48,474 bases of DNA, from contig NZ_FMYB01000034.1 of assembly GCF_900104155.1 (NCBI RefSeq), forward strand, positions 1 to 48,474. Reading direction: 5' to 3'. Position numbers and translations under genes: made by a program. Below the pieces are notes generated by a model, which saw nothing but the letters and a program-made list of their open reading frames with translations, was not told where the DNA came from and ran no database searches. This DNA is from Butyrivibrio sp. INlla16. Lineage in GTDB: Bacteria > Bacillota > Clostridia > Lachnospirales > Lachnospiraceae. Below are positions 13,465 through 22,357 of this stretch, piece by piece. Each line of letters starts with the position of its first letter. The stretch's first letter is position 1.

Positions 13465-14163
13465 ATGCAACTGGAATTACAGAATATCAAAAAATCTTAC
13501 GGCGAAAACGGAAGCCGTGTGGAGGTTCTAAAGGACATAAGTCTGAGTGTGGAAAAGGGTGAGTTTGTGGTACTTCTGGGTCCGTCGGGATCGGGCAAAT
13601 CCACCCTGCTTAATATAATAGGCGGAATAGATAACGCCGATTCCGGGAAGATAATCATCCGGGATAAGAGTATGTCGGATATGGATGAAAAGACGCTGAC
13701 GGCATACAGAAGAGATCATCTAGGGTACATTTTTCAGATGTACAATCTTATACCGAATCTGACGGTAAGAGAAAATATCGAAGTTGGAGCATATCTCTCC
13801 AAAAATCCATTGGACATAGATGAAATAATAAGTGTTTTGGGTCTTACCGAACACCAGAATAAGGTTCCGAGTCAGCTCTCCGGAGGCCAGCAACAGCGCT
13901 GTGCAATAGGAAGAGCCATAATTAAAAATCCCGACATTTTGCTCTGCGATGAACCAACAGGTGCACTGGATTACAATACTTCAAAAGAAATCCTGGCACT
14001 CATAGAAGAGGTCAATCAGAAATACGGAAATACGGTCATCATGGTAACACATAACGATGCCATAAAGAATATGGCTGATTTTGTGGTGAAACTTCGAGAC
14101 GGTGTTATCCGAAAGAGTTATAGAAACGAAGAGAAGCTTTCAGCGGCGGAGCTTGACTGGTAA
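13465..14163 (+). CDS. MacB/LolD-type ABC transporter ATPase
   Basis: About 232 residues. Walker A GPSGSGKST (residues about 39-47), signature LSGGQQQR, Walker B ILLCDEPTGALD and the switch histidine in MVTHND are all intact. The order and the EPTGALD motif are typical of ATPases that partner FtsX-like permeases. Start ATG 13465 has AAGGGGAA just before it; ATG 13450 is in frame but has no ribosome site. It is separated by 11 bases from the permease gene, with which it forms the transporter. Such systems export peptides or lipids or transmit force across the membrane rather than import. Linked to the small Fur-like gene, it could be metal regulated. Confidence 0.92.
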   Translation: MQLELQNIKKSYGENGSRVEVLKDISLSVEKGEFVVLLGPSGSGKSTLLNIIGGIDNADSGKIIIRDKSMSDMDEKTLTAYRRDHLGYIFQMYNLIPNLTVRENIEVGAYLSKNPLDIDEIISVLGLTEHQNKVPSQLSGGQQQRCAIGRAIIKNPDILLCDEPTGALDYNTSKEILALIEEVNQKYGNTVIMVTHNDAIKNMADFVVKLRDGVIRKSYRNEEKLSAAELDW

Positions 14164-14174
14164 AGGAGCATGGT

Positions 14175-16496
14175 ATGAAAAATCCGTTAAATAAAAGGCT
14201 CCTTCGCGAGCTAAAAGGGGACATCGGAAAATACATAGTCATTTTCATATTAATGGTTCTGTCCATCGGGTTCGTTTCGGGATTCCTGGTTGCCGGGGAG
14301 AGCATGATCAAGGCCTATAATGAGAGCTTTGAAAAGTACGCTGTCGAGGATGGAAATTTCAGGACGGAAGATCCTCTCACCGCATCGCAGAAGGCGCGGA
14401 TAGAGAAAAAGGGAGTAACAATATATGAAAATTTCTATGTGGAAAAGGAGTTTGATAATAACACAAAGCTTAGAATCTATCCAAACAGAGAAGAGATAGA
14501 CAGAGCCTGTTTAATGAAGGGGAGTTTTCCTGAGGCTGATCTTGAGATCGCAATTGACAGGATGTACGCGGACAATAACAGCTTAGGTGTCGGGGATACG
14601 CTGGTTTCGGGCGGGAAAACCTACAACATAGTAGGGCTTGTAGCATTGTCGGATTATACAGCGCTTTTTTACAGTAATAACGATATGATGTTCGACTCAT
14701 CAGCCTTCGGAGTTGCGGTTGTATCGGGAAAACAGTTTGCGCAGTATCCTGACAGTGAGGTTCAGTATAACTACGCCTGGCTATATGATAAGAAACCGAC
14801 AGGTGAAGAGGAGGAAAAAGAGGTCTCCGATGAGCTTATGGAGGCCATTTCGAATAAGGCAGACCTTGAGAGTTTTACACCTCAGTATCTTAATCAGTCC
14901 ATCAAATTTGCGGGTGACGACCTGGGAAAAGATAAGGCGATGATGACAGTCCTTTTATACATAATCATCATTATTGTTGCCTTTGTTTTCGGAGTTACCA
15001 TAAATAATACGATTCATAAAGAAGCCACGGTTATAGGGACTCTCAGGGCTTCCGGATATACCATAAATGAGCTGATAAGGCATTACATGGCGATGCCTCT
15101 TCTGGTTACCGTTATCGCGGCTATCATAGGAAATATTCTCGGTTATACCTGTTTCAAAGAGGAATGCGTTGCAATGTACTACGGGAGTTATTCACTTCCG
15201 ACCTATGTGACGGTGTGGAGCGCCGAGGCTTTCCTGAAGACGACAATTATCCCGCTGATAATCATGATGGTAATCACTTATGTTGTACTACGAAGAAAGC
15301 TTTCGATAAGTCCGCTAAAGCTGATAAGGCGCGATCTGTCGGCAAAGAAGCAGAAAGCTGCGGTGCCTTTAAATAAGAACATCAGCTTTTTCAACAGGTT
15401 CAGAATAAGAATACTCATACAGAATAAAAGCAGCTACATTATTCTGTTTTTGGGACTTTTGTTTGCGAACATGCTGCTCTTTTTCGGAATGATGCTTCCA
15501 CCGATACTCGTTCATTATCAGGGAATTGTGACGGATACTATGCTGGCAAAGCACATTTATCTTTTGCAGATTCCGGCAGGTGCTATAGATTCAGATAATG
15601 AACTCTCGGCAGCTTTTTCCTATGTGGTTTTGAAGAGTAAGATAAATACCAATAACAGAGACGCGGAGAAGTTCTCAGCGAGCAGTTTGAAAACAACCGG
15701 AGATGGCGGAACGAGAGTCGAGGATGTGACCATCTACGGCGTCAAGGAAAACAGCAGGTATATAAACGCCGATTTTGATGAAAAAACGGTGCTGATTTCA
15801 TCGGCGTATGCAGATAAGTATGACCTTAAAAAGGGAGCCGTCATAACATTGAAGGAACCTTACGAGGATAAGTATTATGGTTTCAAGGTCACGGGAATCT
15901 ATGACTACGACGGCGGAATTACTGTGTTTATGAGTCAGAAGCATCTGAACAGTGTACTGGGCTATGACGAGGAATTTTTCTCGGGATACTTTTCGGACAC
16001 GGAGATTACTGACATAGACAAAAAATATATCGGCACAACTGTAGGTGAGGAGTCGCTTACAAGAGTTTCAAGGCAGCTTATGATTTCTATGGGGAATCTT
16101 ATGTATATGGTGGACGGCTTTTCAGTGATAATGTTCATCGTGCTGATGTATCTGCTGTCGAAGCTTATTATCGAGAGAAATGTTCAGTCGATATCGATGA
16201 CGAAGATTCTGGGATATTCCAGAAAAGAGATTGCAGCGCTTTATATTATTCCGACTGCGCTTGTGGTGATTTTTTCACTGCTGATCTCGTATCCGATACT
16301 GTCCTATGTGATGGTGGAGATATTCAGGGTGATGCTGAAGCAGATGATGAGCGGCTGGATGATTATATGGCTTGATCCGTCAGTTTACGTTAAAATGTTT
16401 CTTATGGGAGTGCTGACCTATGTGGTGGTGGCCGTGATCGAATATCGCAAGATCGGGCGTATTCCCATGAGTGAAGCACTTAAGAACGTGGAGTGA
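14175..16496 (+). CDS. FtsX-like ABC transporter permease
   Basis: The 773-residue protein starts with a membrane helix (IVIFILMVLSIGFVSGFLVAG, about 18-38) and a large extracellular domain to about residue 255. Three helices follow (about 256-400), then a second extracellular domain (about 435-640) and a last helix set (about 650-760) ending in RIPMSEALKNVE. This is the two-FtsX-domain layout of MacB-type permeases in Firmicutes. GVTINNTIHKEATVIGTLRASG is the coupling segment before the first inner loop. Translation probably follows the ATPase gene directly. Substrate unknown; antimicrobial peptide or other amphiphile efflux is common for the class. Confidence 0.9.
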   Translation: MKNPLNKRLLRELKGDIGKYIVIFILMVLSIGFVSGFLVAGESMIKAYNESFEKYAVEDGNFRTEDPLTASQKARIEKKGVTIYENFYVEKEFDNNTKLRIYPNREEIDRACLMKGSFPEADLEIAIDRMYADNNSLGVGDTLVSGGKTYNIVGLVALSDYTALFYSNNDMMFDSSAFGVAVVSGKQFAQYPDSEVQYNYAWLYDKKPTGEEEEKEVSDELMEAISNKADLESFTPQYLNQSIKFAGDDLGKDKAMMTVLLYIIIIIVAFVFGVTINNTIHKEATVIGTLRASGYTINELIRHYMAMPLLVTVIAAIIGNILGYTCFKEECVAMYYGSYSLPTYVTVWSAEAFLKTTIIPLIIMMVITYVVLRRKLSISPLKLIRRDLSAKKQKAAVPLNKNISFFNRFRIRILIQNKSSYIILFLGLLFANMLLFFGMMLPPILVHYQGIVTDTMLAKHIYLLQIPAGAIDSDNELSAAFSYVVLKSKINTNNRDAEKFSASSLKTTGDGGTRVEDVTIYGVKENSRYINADFDEKTVLISSAYADKYDLKKGAVITLKEPYEDKYYGFKVTGIYDYDGGITVFMSQKHLNSVLGYDEEFFSGYFSDTEITDIDKKYIGTTVGEESLTRVSRQLMISMGNLMYMVDGFSVIMFIVLMYLLSKLIIERNVQSISMTKILGYSRKEIAALYIIPTALVVIFSLLISYPILSYVMVEIFRVMLKQMMSGWMIIWLDPSVYVKMFLMGVLTYVVVAVIEYRKIGRIPMSEALKNVE

Positions 16497-16510
16497 TAAG
16501 GAGTTAAGGC

Positions 16511-17803
16511 ATGGCAGAATTGAAGTGCCCGCATTGCGGACAGGTGTTTTCGATTGATGATACGGAGCTTAGTTCCATCGTAAGTCAGATAAGGGACGAG
16601 GAGTTTAACAAGGACGTTGAGAAGAGGACCAGGGAGCTTGAGAAGCATCTTGAGGAAAAGCACAAGCTCGAGCTTGATGCTATGGGAGCCGATGTTAAGC
16701 TAAAGCTCCAGGAGAATTATGAAAAGCAGATGGCGCAGCTCCGCGAGAGCTATGATAAAGACACGCAGAAGCTCCGGGATGCGCAGGCCTCCGAGGTGCA
16801 AAAACTAAGAAATTCCTATGATGAGGAACTAAAAAAGCTTCGGGACGAGGTATCAAAGGCGGAGCTTGAGAAGCAGAAACTCTCATCCCAGATCGAGAGT
16901 GCTGAGGATAAGAAGCGTGTTGCAGTGCTTGAGGCTGTAAAAGAGGTTGAGGATAAAAGAAGTGATCTTGAGAGAACTCTTCAGGCTGAGAAGGAGAAGA
17001 ATCAGTATATGCTTTCTCAGAAGGAAAAGGAAATCGAGTTTTACAAGGATCTAAAGACCAAGATGTCAACCAAGATGGTCGGCGAGACGCTTGAGCAGCA
17101 CTGCGAGATTCAGTTCAATCAGCTTAGGGCCACTGCTTTTCCTAATGCATATTTCGAGAAGGACAATGATGCCCGCTCCGGCAGTAAGGGTGACTACATC
17201 TACCGCGAGAATGATGAGTTCGGCAACGAGATTATCTCCATCATGTTCGAGATGAAAAACGAAATGGATACGACCTCCACGAAGCATAAGAATGAGGATT
17301 TCTTCAAGGAGCTTGATAAGGATAGGAGAGAAAAGGGCTGCGAATATGCGGTTCTTGTATCACTCCTTGAGGCTGATAATGAGCTCTACAATGCGGGAAT
17401 CGTGGACGTTTCCTATAGATATGACAAGATGTATGTGGTTCGTCCCCAGTGCTTTATTCCTATGATAACCCTGCTTCGTAACGCTGCGATGAATGCGCTT
17501 ATGTACAAGCAGGAGCTGGCGGAGATCAGGAATCAGGACATTGATATCACTCACTTTGAGGAGAGTCTTCTTAAATTCAAGGATGACTTTGGACGGAATT
17601 ATTCCATAGCACATGACCATTTTGAGAAGGCTATCGATGAGATTGATAAGACCATCCAACACCTTGAGAAGGTCAAGAAGGAACTGCTCGGATCAGACAA
17701 TCAGCTTCGAATCGCCAACAACAAAGTGGACGATGTCAGCGTGAAGAGACTCACCAAGGGCAACCCCACTATGCAGGCGAAGTTTGAGGAACTGAAGAAG
17801 TAA
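16511..17803 (+). CDS. DUF2130 protein with zinc ribbon and coiled coil
   Basis: The 430-residue protein begins with a half zinc ribbon, [10 protein letters not shown] (residues 4-13), followed by a long charged coiled coil (about 25-190). The DUF2130 region starts at [15 protein letters not shown] and includes [10 protein letters not shown] and [10 protein letters not shown]. The Asp and Glu/Lys of those two segments fit a PD-(D/E)XK nuclease-type active site, which has been proposed for this family. It starts 14 bases after the permease gene, so it may be cotranscribed, although a functional link to the exporter is unclear. The minus-strand glycosyltransferase converges on it, leaving a 24-base gap. 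No signal peptide; cytoplasmic. Confidence 0.85.
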   Translation: MAELKCPHCGQVFSIDDTELSSIVSQIRDEEFNKDVEKRTRELEKHLEEKHKLELDAMGADVKLKLQENYEKQMAQLRESYDKDTQKLRDAQASEVQKLRNSYDEELKKLRDEVSKAELEKQKLSSQIESAEDKKRVAVLEAVKEVEDKRSDLERTLQAEKEKNQYMLSQKEKEIEFYKDLKTKMSTKMVGETLEQHCEIQFNQLRATAFPNAYFEKDNDARSGSKGDYIYRENDEFGNEIISIMFEMKNEMDTTSTKHKNEDFFKELDKDRREKGCEYAVLVSLLEADNELYNAGIVDVSYRYDKMYVVRPQCFIPMITLLRNAAMNALMYKQELAEIRNQDIDITHFEESLLKFKDDFGRNYSIAHDHFEKAIDEIDKTIQHLEKVKKELLGSDNQLRIANNKVDDVSVKRLTKGNPTMQAKFEELKK

Positions 17804-17827
17804 ATAAGAATGCAGTGCAGGTATTAT

Positions 17828-18931
17828 TTACTTTCTTGCAACAGTGTAGTAGACTTCTTCAAGTTTATTTATGTGTGAATCAAAGCTATACCCTTCATCC
17901 GCAAGTCTAAGGCTCTGGCGGCTTGCCTCTTCCCAGGCTGATCTGTCTGAGAAGTAGGAGAGGATGCCATCGGCCATACCGTCAACGTCCTGTGGCTTGT
18001 AGAGCTTTCCGTTTACATCTTTTGAGACTACGCGCGGAATTCCGCCGACCTCACAGGAGATGATCGGAAGGGCGTAGCCCATAGCTTCAAGAATGGACAT
18101 GGGCATAGCTTCCATGTGAGAGGGCAGAAGGAAGATGGAGCTTTCTTTAAGAAGCTTTATCTTTTCATCGCCGCGGATCCAACCGGGCAAAAGGACTGTA
18201 TCTTCGAGATGCAGTCTTTTTATTTCGGCTTCGGTAGGCTCTGTTTCGCCGGTGCCACCGAGGATAAATTTTGCCTCGGGGAATTTCTTTATTACTTTAT
18301 CAGCGATAGCGGGGATATCCACTACGCCCTTAAGGTTGTCGAATCTTCCAAGGTAGAGGATTTGCTTTTTTTCAAAGCGCTTATCCATCACTTCGTCAGA
18401 TACCATTTCAGGAACGATCACACTGTAATTTGGAACAACCTCTATCATCTCAGCAGGTACGATGGCTGAGATTTTTTTCTTCCAATCCTCAGATAAAACT
18501 ATGAGTTTGTCGCAGCTTCCGTAACTCTTTTCCACCATGCGCTTTTTCCATGCGGGCGCGTTGGTGTAGAGCTCATCGAGCGCAGAGCCGTGGATATGAT
18601 TTACGACAGGGATCCCGGCATCATGTGCCATCTTTATTATTGGATATTTTCTGAAAAAGCTGGGACCGAAGGATGAGTGAACGTGCACTACGTCCGGGCG
18701 GTCTTTTTTTAAGACCTTGCGAAATTCGCGGTAGGCCTTAAGCGCTTTGGTCAGCTTGTCCAGCTTACTTCCGTCGCGGTAGGATTCCACATAAGTGATG
18801 TCAAAATCCTGCTCCAGGCGGCTTCCGTAATAGCCACGGGTAACGGCGGCAATTCCGCCCTTTACACTGGGATCCTGAACGATCATGCAAATTTTCAGTT
18901 TTTTGTTTTGTGGTTGGTTTTTATTTCTCAT
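17828..18931 (-). CDS. GT4-family glycosyltransferase
   Basis: The 367-residue cytoplasmic protein has the two-Rossmann GT-B layout: N-terminal KICMIVQDPSVKGGIAAVTRG, DVVHVHSSFGPS, the central ILYLGRFDNLKGV and the nucleotide-sugar region FLLPSHMEAMPMSILEAMGY with the conserved E-x7-E spacing. GT4 enzymes are retaining and often build capsule, exopolysaccharide or glycolipid. The first ATG (18931) has no visible ribosome site, and an internal start near KICMIVQD is possible. It lies 84 bases downstream of surE on the same strand, so it may be cotranscribed with it. Acceptor unknown. Confidence 0.87.
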   Translation of the reverse strand: MRNKNQPQNKKLKICMIVQDPSVKGGIAAVTRGYYGSRLEQDFDITYVESYRDGSKLDKLTKALKAYREFRKVLKKDRPDVVHVHSSFGPSFFRKYPIIKMAHDAGIPVVNHIHGSALDELYTNAPAWKKRMVEKSYGSCDKLIVLSEDWKKKISAIVPAEMIEVVPNYSVIVPEMVSDEVMDKRFEKKQILYLGRFDNLKGVVDIPAIADKVIKKFPEAKFILGGTGETEPTEAEIKRLHLEDTVLLPGWIRGDEKIKLLKESSIFLLPSHMEAMPMSILEAMGYALPIISCEVGGIPRVVSKDVNGKLYKPQDVDGMADGILSYFSDRSAWEEASRQSLRLADEGYSFDSHINKLEEVYYTVARK

Positions 18932-19015
18932 TTGTTGGTGTTTGTATTAGTTGCTGTTAAGTATTGTTTATCAGACATTATGTGTTGATTTTTGTGTAGA
19001 TAGTAGATTATTATG

Positions 19016-19735
19016 TCAGCAGCCTATGTTGTTAACAATTCCGAAGGAAATATAGTTCTCCACAAGTGCTCTGAAGTCGGTTCCTTCCTCGCACTTTTCA
19101 TTATAGATTCCGTCTACCATGAGTCGAACTCCGCCACCCTCAAAGTGCTCGATGACCTTATATCTGTCCTTGAAGAAGGAGCCTCTGGAGACTGCTACAT
19201 CTCTGCGGATGCCCTTGAATTCTGAAAGGGGACATCCGGGGAAGTTGACATTCACGATCTGGCCGTATTCAAGTTTTACCTCAAGGGCTTCCTTAAGCAT
19301 ATCTCGCAGGTATTTGTTTGTGACTTCGTGATTGTCATCTATGTGCTCGGAGAATGCGACGGCGTGATATCCCTGGAAAGCAGCTTCAAATGCGGCTCCG
19401 GCTGTCGCGGAGTACTGGATATCAGTAGCCACATTGTAGCCATAGTTGATTCCGGAGAGCACAATGTGCGGTTTCTTTGGCATGATATTGAGACCGCCGA
19501 CTCTGACGCAATCTCCGGGAGTTCCGCTGCAGGCAAAGGCGTGCACGCCCTCGACCGGGAAATCATGCGGGAACACATCAATAGGATCTCTTAAGGTTAT
19601 GCTGTGTGAAGCTGCGCTTCTCTGGTGCGCCGGTGCGACAACCCAGACTTCTCCGAATTCCTTTGCTGCTTCCGCAAGTCTGTGAATTCCACCTGCATCT
19701 ATTCCATCATCATTTGTGATCAGTATTCTTTTCAT
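19016..19735 (-). CDS. surE: 5'/3'-nucleotidase SurE
   Basis: The 239-residue protein begins ILITNDDGIDAGGI, supplying the paired metal-binding aspartates, and continues with VVAPAHQRSAASHSIT, SGTPGDCVRVG and LSGINYGYNVATDI, all signature SurE segments. SurE dephosphorylates nucleoside monophosphates and has a proposed role in stress and stationary phase. Length is normal (about 250). AGAGGAAACC, a ribosome site on the minus strand, lies just before the ATG. Divergent from the acyltransferase gene, with 167 bases between starts. Confidence 0.95.
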   Translation of the reverse strand: MKRILITNDDGIDAGGIHRLAEAAKEFGEVWVVAPAHQRSAASHSITLRDPIDVFPHDFPVEGVHAFACSGTPGDCVRVGGLNIMPKKPHIVLSGINYGYNVATDIQYSATAGAAFEAAFQGYHAVAFSEHIDDNHEVTNKYLRDMLKEALEVKLEYGQIVNVNFPGCPLSEFKGIRRDVAVSRGSFFKDRYKVIEHFEGGGVRLMVDGIYNEKCEEGTDFRALVENYISFGIVNNIGC

Positions 19736-19819
19736 GTGGTTTCCTCTGGAGTTATATATTTTGACTCAGTAATACTAATATAGCATAAATATCTTCCATA
19801 ATCGCAAAAGATACACATT

Positions 19820-19858
19820 AAAAAAGCAAGATTATCTAAGACAATGACCTTGTTTTTT
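19820..19858 (+). other. Weak hairpin in the surE-acyltransferase divergent region
   Basis: AAAAAAGCAAG (19820-19830) and CTTGTTTTTT (19849-19858) could pair, giving a terminator-like shape about 45 bases before the acyltransferase start. It may be a leader attenuator. The stem is A/T-rich and weak. Confidence 0.3.
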
Positions 19859-19902
19859 GGGATTATAAAGTTATAGCAAAAAACTTGGGAGGTTTTATTT
19901 TT

Positions 19903-21090
19903 ATGGCTAAACAACTAATTTATTCGGTGTATTTTATACTACCGGTTCTGCTGCTGTGGAACGCAAGGCCCGCAGGTAGGGGACAGTGGAACGACAGTCT
20001 TTCACTTGAGCAGACCAAGGCATTTCAGGGGTTCCTTGCAATCTGCATTATGCTTCATCACATCGGTCAGAAGACCTGTGCTTCATGGCTTTTTCCTAAG
20101 AGCAGAATTGTTCCGGGACTTGAGTTCTTCGTTCCGATCGGATACGTGATGGTGGCATTTTTTGTATTCTTCAATGGATACGGTGCTTACAAGAGCTTCC
20201 ATACGAAGAAAGATTATCTTAATGGATTTGTGAAAAAGAGAATCCTGCCCGTTGTTCTTGCATTGTACTCAACAACACTGATTTTCTTTGTTGCAAGACT
20301 TCTTGTTGGTGAGAAGATGGACTTAAACGGTGCACTTTTGTATCTTTCAAGCATCAAGCTTTGCAATCCGTATACCTGGTACGTGATCGTGCTGCCGTTC
20401 TTCTATCTTGCATTTTATCTTGCGTTCAAGTTTATTAAAAAGGATGGCCTCGCAGTTGCTGTTGTAGCTGCTTTCGTAATCGGATATATGCTTGTGGGAA
20501 CAACGATTGACCACAACGACTATCTCATTCGCGGTGAGTGGTGGTGGAACTGTGTTCATCTCTTCCCTGTGGGAATTGTGTTTGCAAAATATGAGGACAA
20601 GATTGTTCCTCATCTCAGAAAATATTTCTGGGTATATGTGATCGTTGCAGTGCTTGCACTTTATCCTCTGTATATTCTTTCGGTAAATGCACAGAATGTG
20701 TTCTCCTACTATGGTGAGAATTGGGGTGCTCCGGACACAGTCCTTAGAAGACGAATCACTCTTCTTACTCAGGTTCTTGTTACTTTGGATTTTGTTTTTG
20801 CAGCAATTCTTCTTGGAATGAAGGTGAAAATCGGAAACAAATTCCTGAAGTTCATGGGCACCATTACACTTGAGTTCTACCTGATTCACGGACTCTTCGT
20901 TGAGTTCTGTGATCACACCTTTGACGGTGGTGTAAAGTCACCCTTCCCGATCAAGAATGTATTCCTGTATGTGCTCGTGGTATTTGCCCTCGGTGTACCG
21001 TCAGCTATACTTCTTAAGAAACTACACGGACTGATCCTCGGAAAAGGAAGATCCGGCAAAAACGGCAAGTCAGTTCAGAAAGCTGCATAA
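19903..21090 (+). CDS. Acyltransferase-3 family membrane protein
   Basis: The 395-residue protein has about ten membrane helices. It carries the family opening EQTKAFQGFLAICIMLHHIGQ, in which the LHH histidine is the proposed catalytic residue, and later FFNGYGAYKSF and ITLEFYLIHGLFVEF. Such enzymes O-acylate extracellular sugars, lipids or peptidoglycan components across the cytoplasmic membrane. ATG 19903 is chosen because GGGAGG lies 11 bases upstream; an in-frame TTG at 19885 would include the ribosome site itself. The C-terminus is basic (KGRSGKNGKSVQKAA). A strong terminator follows. It may modify the glycan made by the neighbouring GT4 enzyme, but that is inference. Confidence 0.85.
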   Translation: MAKQLIYSVYFILPVLLLWNARPAGRGQWNDSLSLEQTKAFQGFLAICIMLHHIGQKTCASWLFPKSRIVPGLEFFVPIGYVMVAFFVFFNGYGAYKSFHTKKDYLNGFVKKRILPVVLALYSTTLIFFVARLLVGEKMDLNGALLYLSSIKLCNPYTWYVIVLPFFYLAFYLAFKFIKKDGLAVAVVAAFVIGYMLVGTTIDHNDYLIRGEWWWNCVHLFPVGIVFAKYEDKIVPHLRKYFWVYVIVAVLALYPLYILSVNAQNVFSYYGENWGAPDTVLRRRITLLTQVLVTLDFVFAAILLGMKVKIGNKFLKFMGTITLEFYLIHGLFVEFCDHTFDGGVKSPFPIKNVFLYVLVVFALGVPSAILLKKLHGLILGKGRSGKNGKSVQKAA

Positions 21091-21140
21091 ATTATTAAAA
21101 AGCTTTTTCTTCATTTAAATACCCTAAAATGATTTGTTTT

Positions 21141-21185
21141 ACAGAAAAGGTCGCCCGGCATATCAGCATGGGCGACCTTTTCTGT
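21141..21185 (+). terminator. Strong terminator after the acyltransferase gene
   Basis: ACAGAAAAGGTCGCCC (21141-21156) and GGGCGACCTTTTCTGT (21170-21185) form a perfect 16-bp stem with a 13-base loop. The symmetrical A/T ends mean it can work in either direction. Confidence 0.9.
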
Positions 21186-21337
21186 TTATAATAATTATTT
21201 ATCGTAATTTCACGTCTTGTTTATCAGAATTTAATACGAGTGTTTCATAATAATAATGTGATTGTATGTAACATAGCATTTTTATACGTATTTTTAGACT
21301 TATTTGGATAAAAATACTTCAGTAATGAGGGGAATCT

Positions 21338-22231
21338 ATGAACAAGGAAGTGGTTTCGCTGCTTCTGGTGGCAGCTATGACGGCAAGTATGCTGGTGTCA
21401 TGCAAAGGCTCGTCTGATGAGATTGTTGGGGCGGATGCCGAAGAGGATGGAAACAACGTGATGGTTGTTGATATTCTGCTGACTGCGGAAGATTACGGAA
21501 TAGGCGTGGATAAGGATAATCCCGAGCTTCTTCAGCAGATAAATACCTTTATAGAAAAGGGACTTGTGGATGGAACTTATGATGAGATCGCCAGCCACTA
21601 CTTTGACAGAAGCAAGGAACCGGTGCCGGTGTACTCAGTTAAGCTGGACAATAGCAAGGACCAGCTTGTTGTGGCGACTACAGGCGATTTTGAGCCCTTT
21701 GACTACGATGTGGGGAATGCATACTACGGCATAGATAAGGAGCTGATCAAGGCTATAGCGGATTATCTGGGAAAAGAGCTTGTGCTTGTACCGGTTAATT
21801 TCGACACATTATTCATGACTGTATCTCAGAAGAAATGCGATGCCTGTATTGCGGGAATCACCATTAAGGAAGAGAGGGAAAAATATGTAGATTTCTCAGT
21901 TCCATATTTTCATGCGGGGCAGAGCATTGCTGTAAGGAAGGATAATAAAGAATTCATCTACGCAAAGACTAAGGAGGATGTTGAAAAAATCATTCTTGGC
22001 TTTGATGAGACGAAGACTGTTGCAGTGGAAGATGCAACCAGTGGTGAAGATTATCTGTTGGGGAAGGATCCGGGAGGATTTGCCGGAGTTAATTGCAATA
22101 TTAAGAGATGTGCAAACCTTAAGGATGCGCTTATAGCTCTGAGCAACGAAGAGGTTGATTGTGTTATAGGAGATTCAGCGTGCATTAAGTATATAATTGC
22201 GCATGATTTTAGTGATTATTATCAGAACTGA
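21338..22231 (+). CDS. Lipoprotein with a permuted-order family 3 solute-binding domain
   Basis: The 297-residue lipoprotein has signal LLLVAAMTASMLVSC (lipid Cys22). Residues 41-90 (VMVVDILLTAEDYGIGVDK to GTYDEIASHYFD) match the final segment of amino-acid-type binding proteins, normally found at the C-terminus. Residues 107-297 (LVVATTGDFEPFDYD, GIDKELIKAIADYLG, FMTVSQKKCDACIAGI, EREKYVDFSVPYF, LSNEEVDCVIGDS) are the start and middle of the same fold, ending where the first block would begin. The two blocks complement each other without gap or overlap, as expected for circular permutation. A tandem-domain protein trimmed at both ends is the alternative. GAGGGGAA precedes the ATG. A GC-rich repeat abuts the stop codon. 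It is upstream of a BMP-type protein and a kinase, so it may be a sensory input. Confidence 0.8.
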   Translation: MNKEVVSLLLVAAMTASMLVSCKGSSDEIVGADAEEDGNNVMVVDILLTAEDYGIGVDKDNPELLQQINTFIEKGLVDGTYDEIASHYFDRSKEPVPVYSVKLDNSKDQLVVATTGDFEPFDYDVGNAYYGIDKELIKAIADYLGKELVLVPVNFDTLFMTVSQKKCDACIAGITIKEEREKYVDFSVPYFHAGQSIAVRKDNKEFIYAKTKEDVEKIILGFDETKTVAVEDATSGEDYLLGKDPGGFAGVNCNIKRCANLKDALIALSNEEVDCVIGDSACIKYIIAHDFSDYYQN

Positions 22232-22328
22232 CCCCTCATCCGGCACTGCGTGCCACCTGTCTTCGCTCCGCTTCGGTCCGCGCTGAACCGACGTCCCCCG
22301 GACGTCGAGCGCCCCCAAAGGGGAAGGC
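22232..22328 (-). repeat. Dispersed GC-rich hairpin repeat, copy A (long form, reversed)
   Basis: The 97-bp element begins directly after the lipoprotein stop and is the reverse complement of copies at 31124-31221 and 33855-33950. It contains CGACGTCC/GGACGTCG and GGCAC/GTGCC stems and the conserved end GGATGAGGGG (read on the minus strand). Apparent reading frames through it beginning MPPVFAPLRS are repeat sequence, not protein evidence. Confidence 0.85.
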
Positions 22329-22357
22329 AGATACTTATCCACCTAAGGATTAAAAGT

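Noticed and set aside
20347..20916. 189-codon minus-strand frame opposite the acyltransferase gene
   Set aside because: Shadow of a well-supported membrane protein gene.
22250..22357. N-terminal extension beginning MPPVFAPLRS before the BMP-type protein
   Set aside because: It is translated repeat sequence; the same words appear from the repeat at 31203 on the other strand. The real start at 22358 has a ribosome site and begins the membrane anchor.
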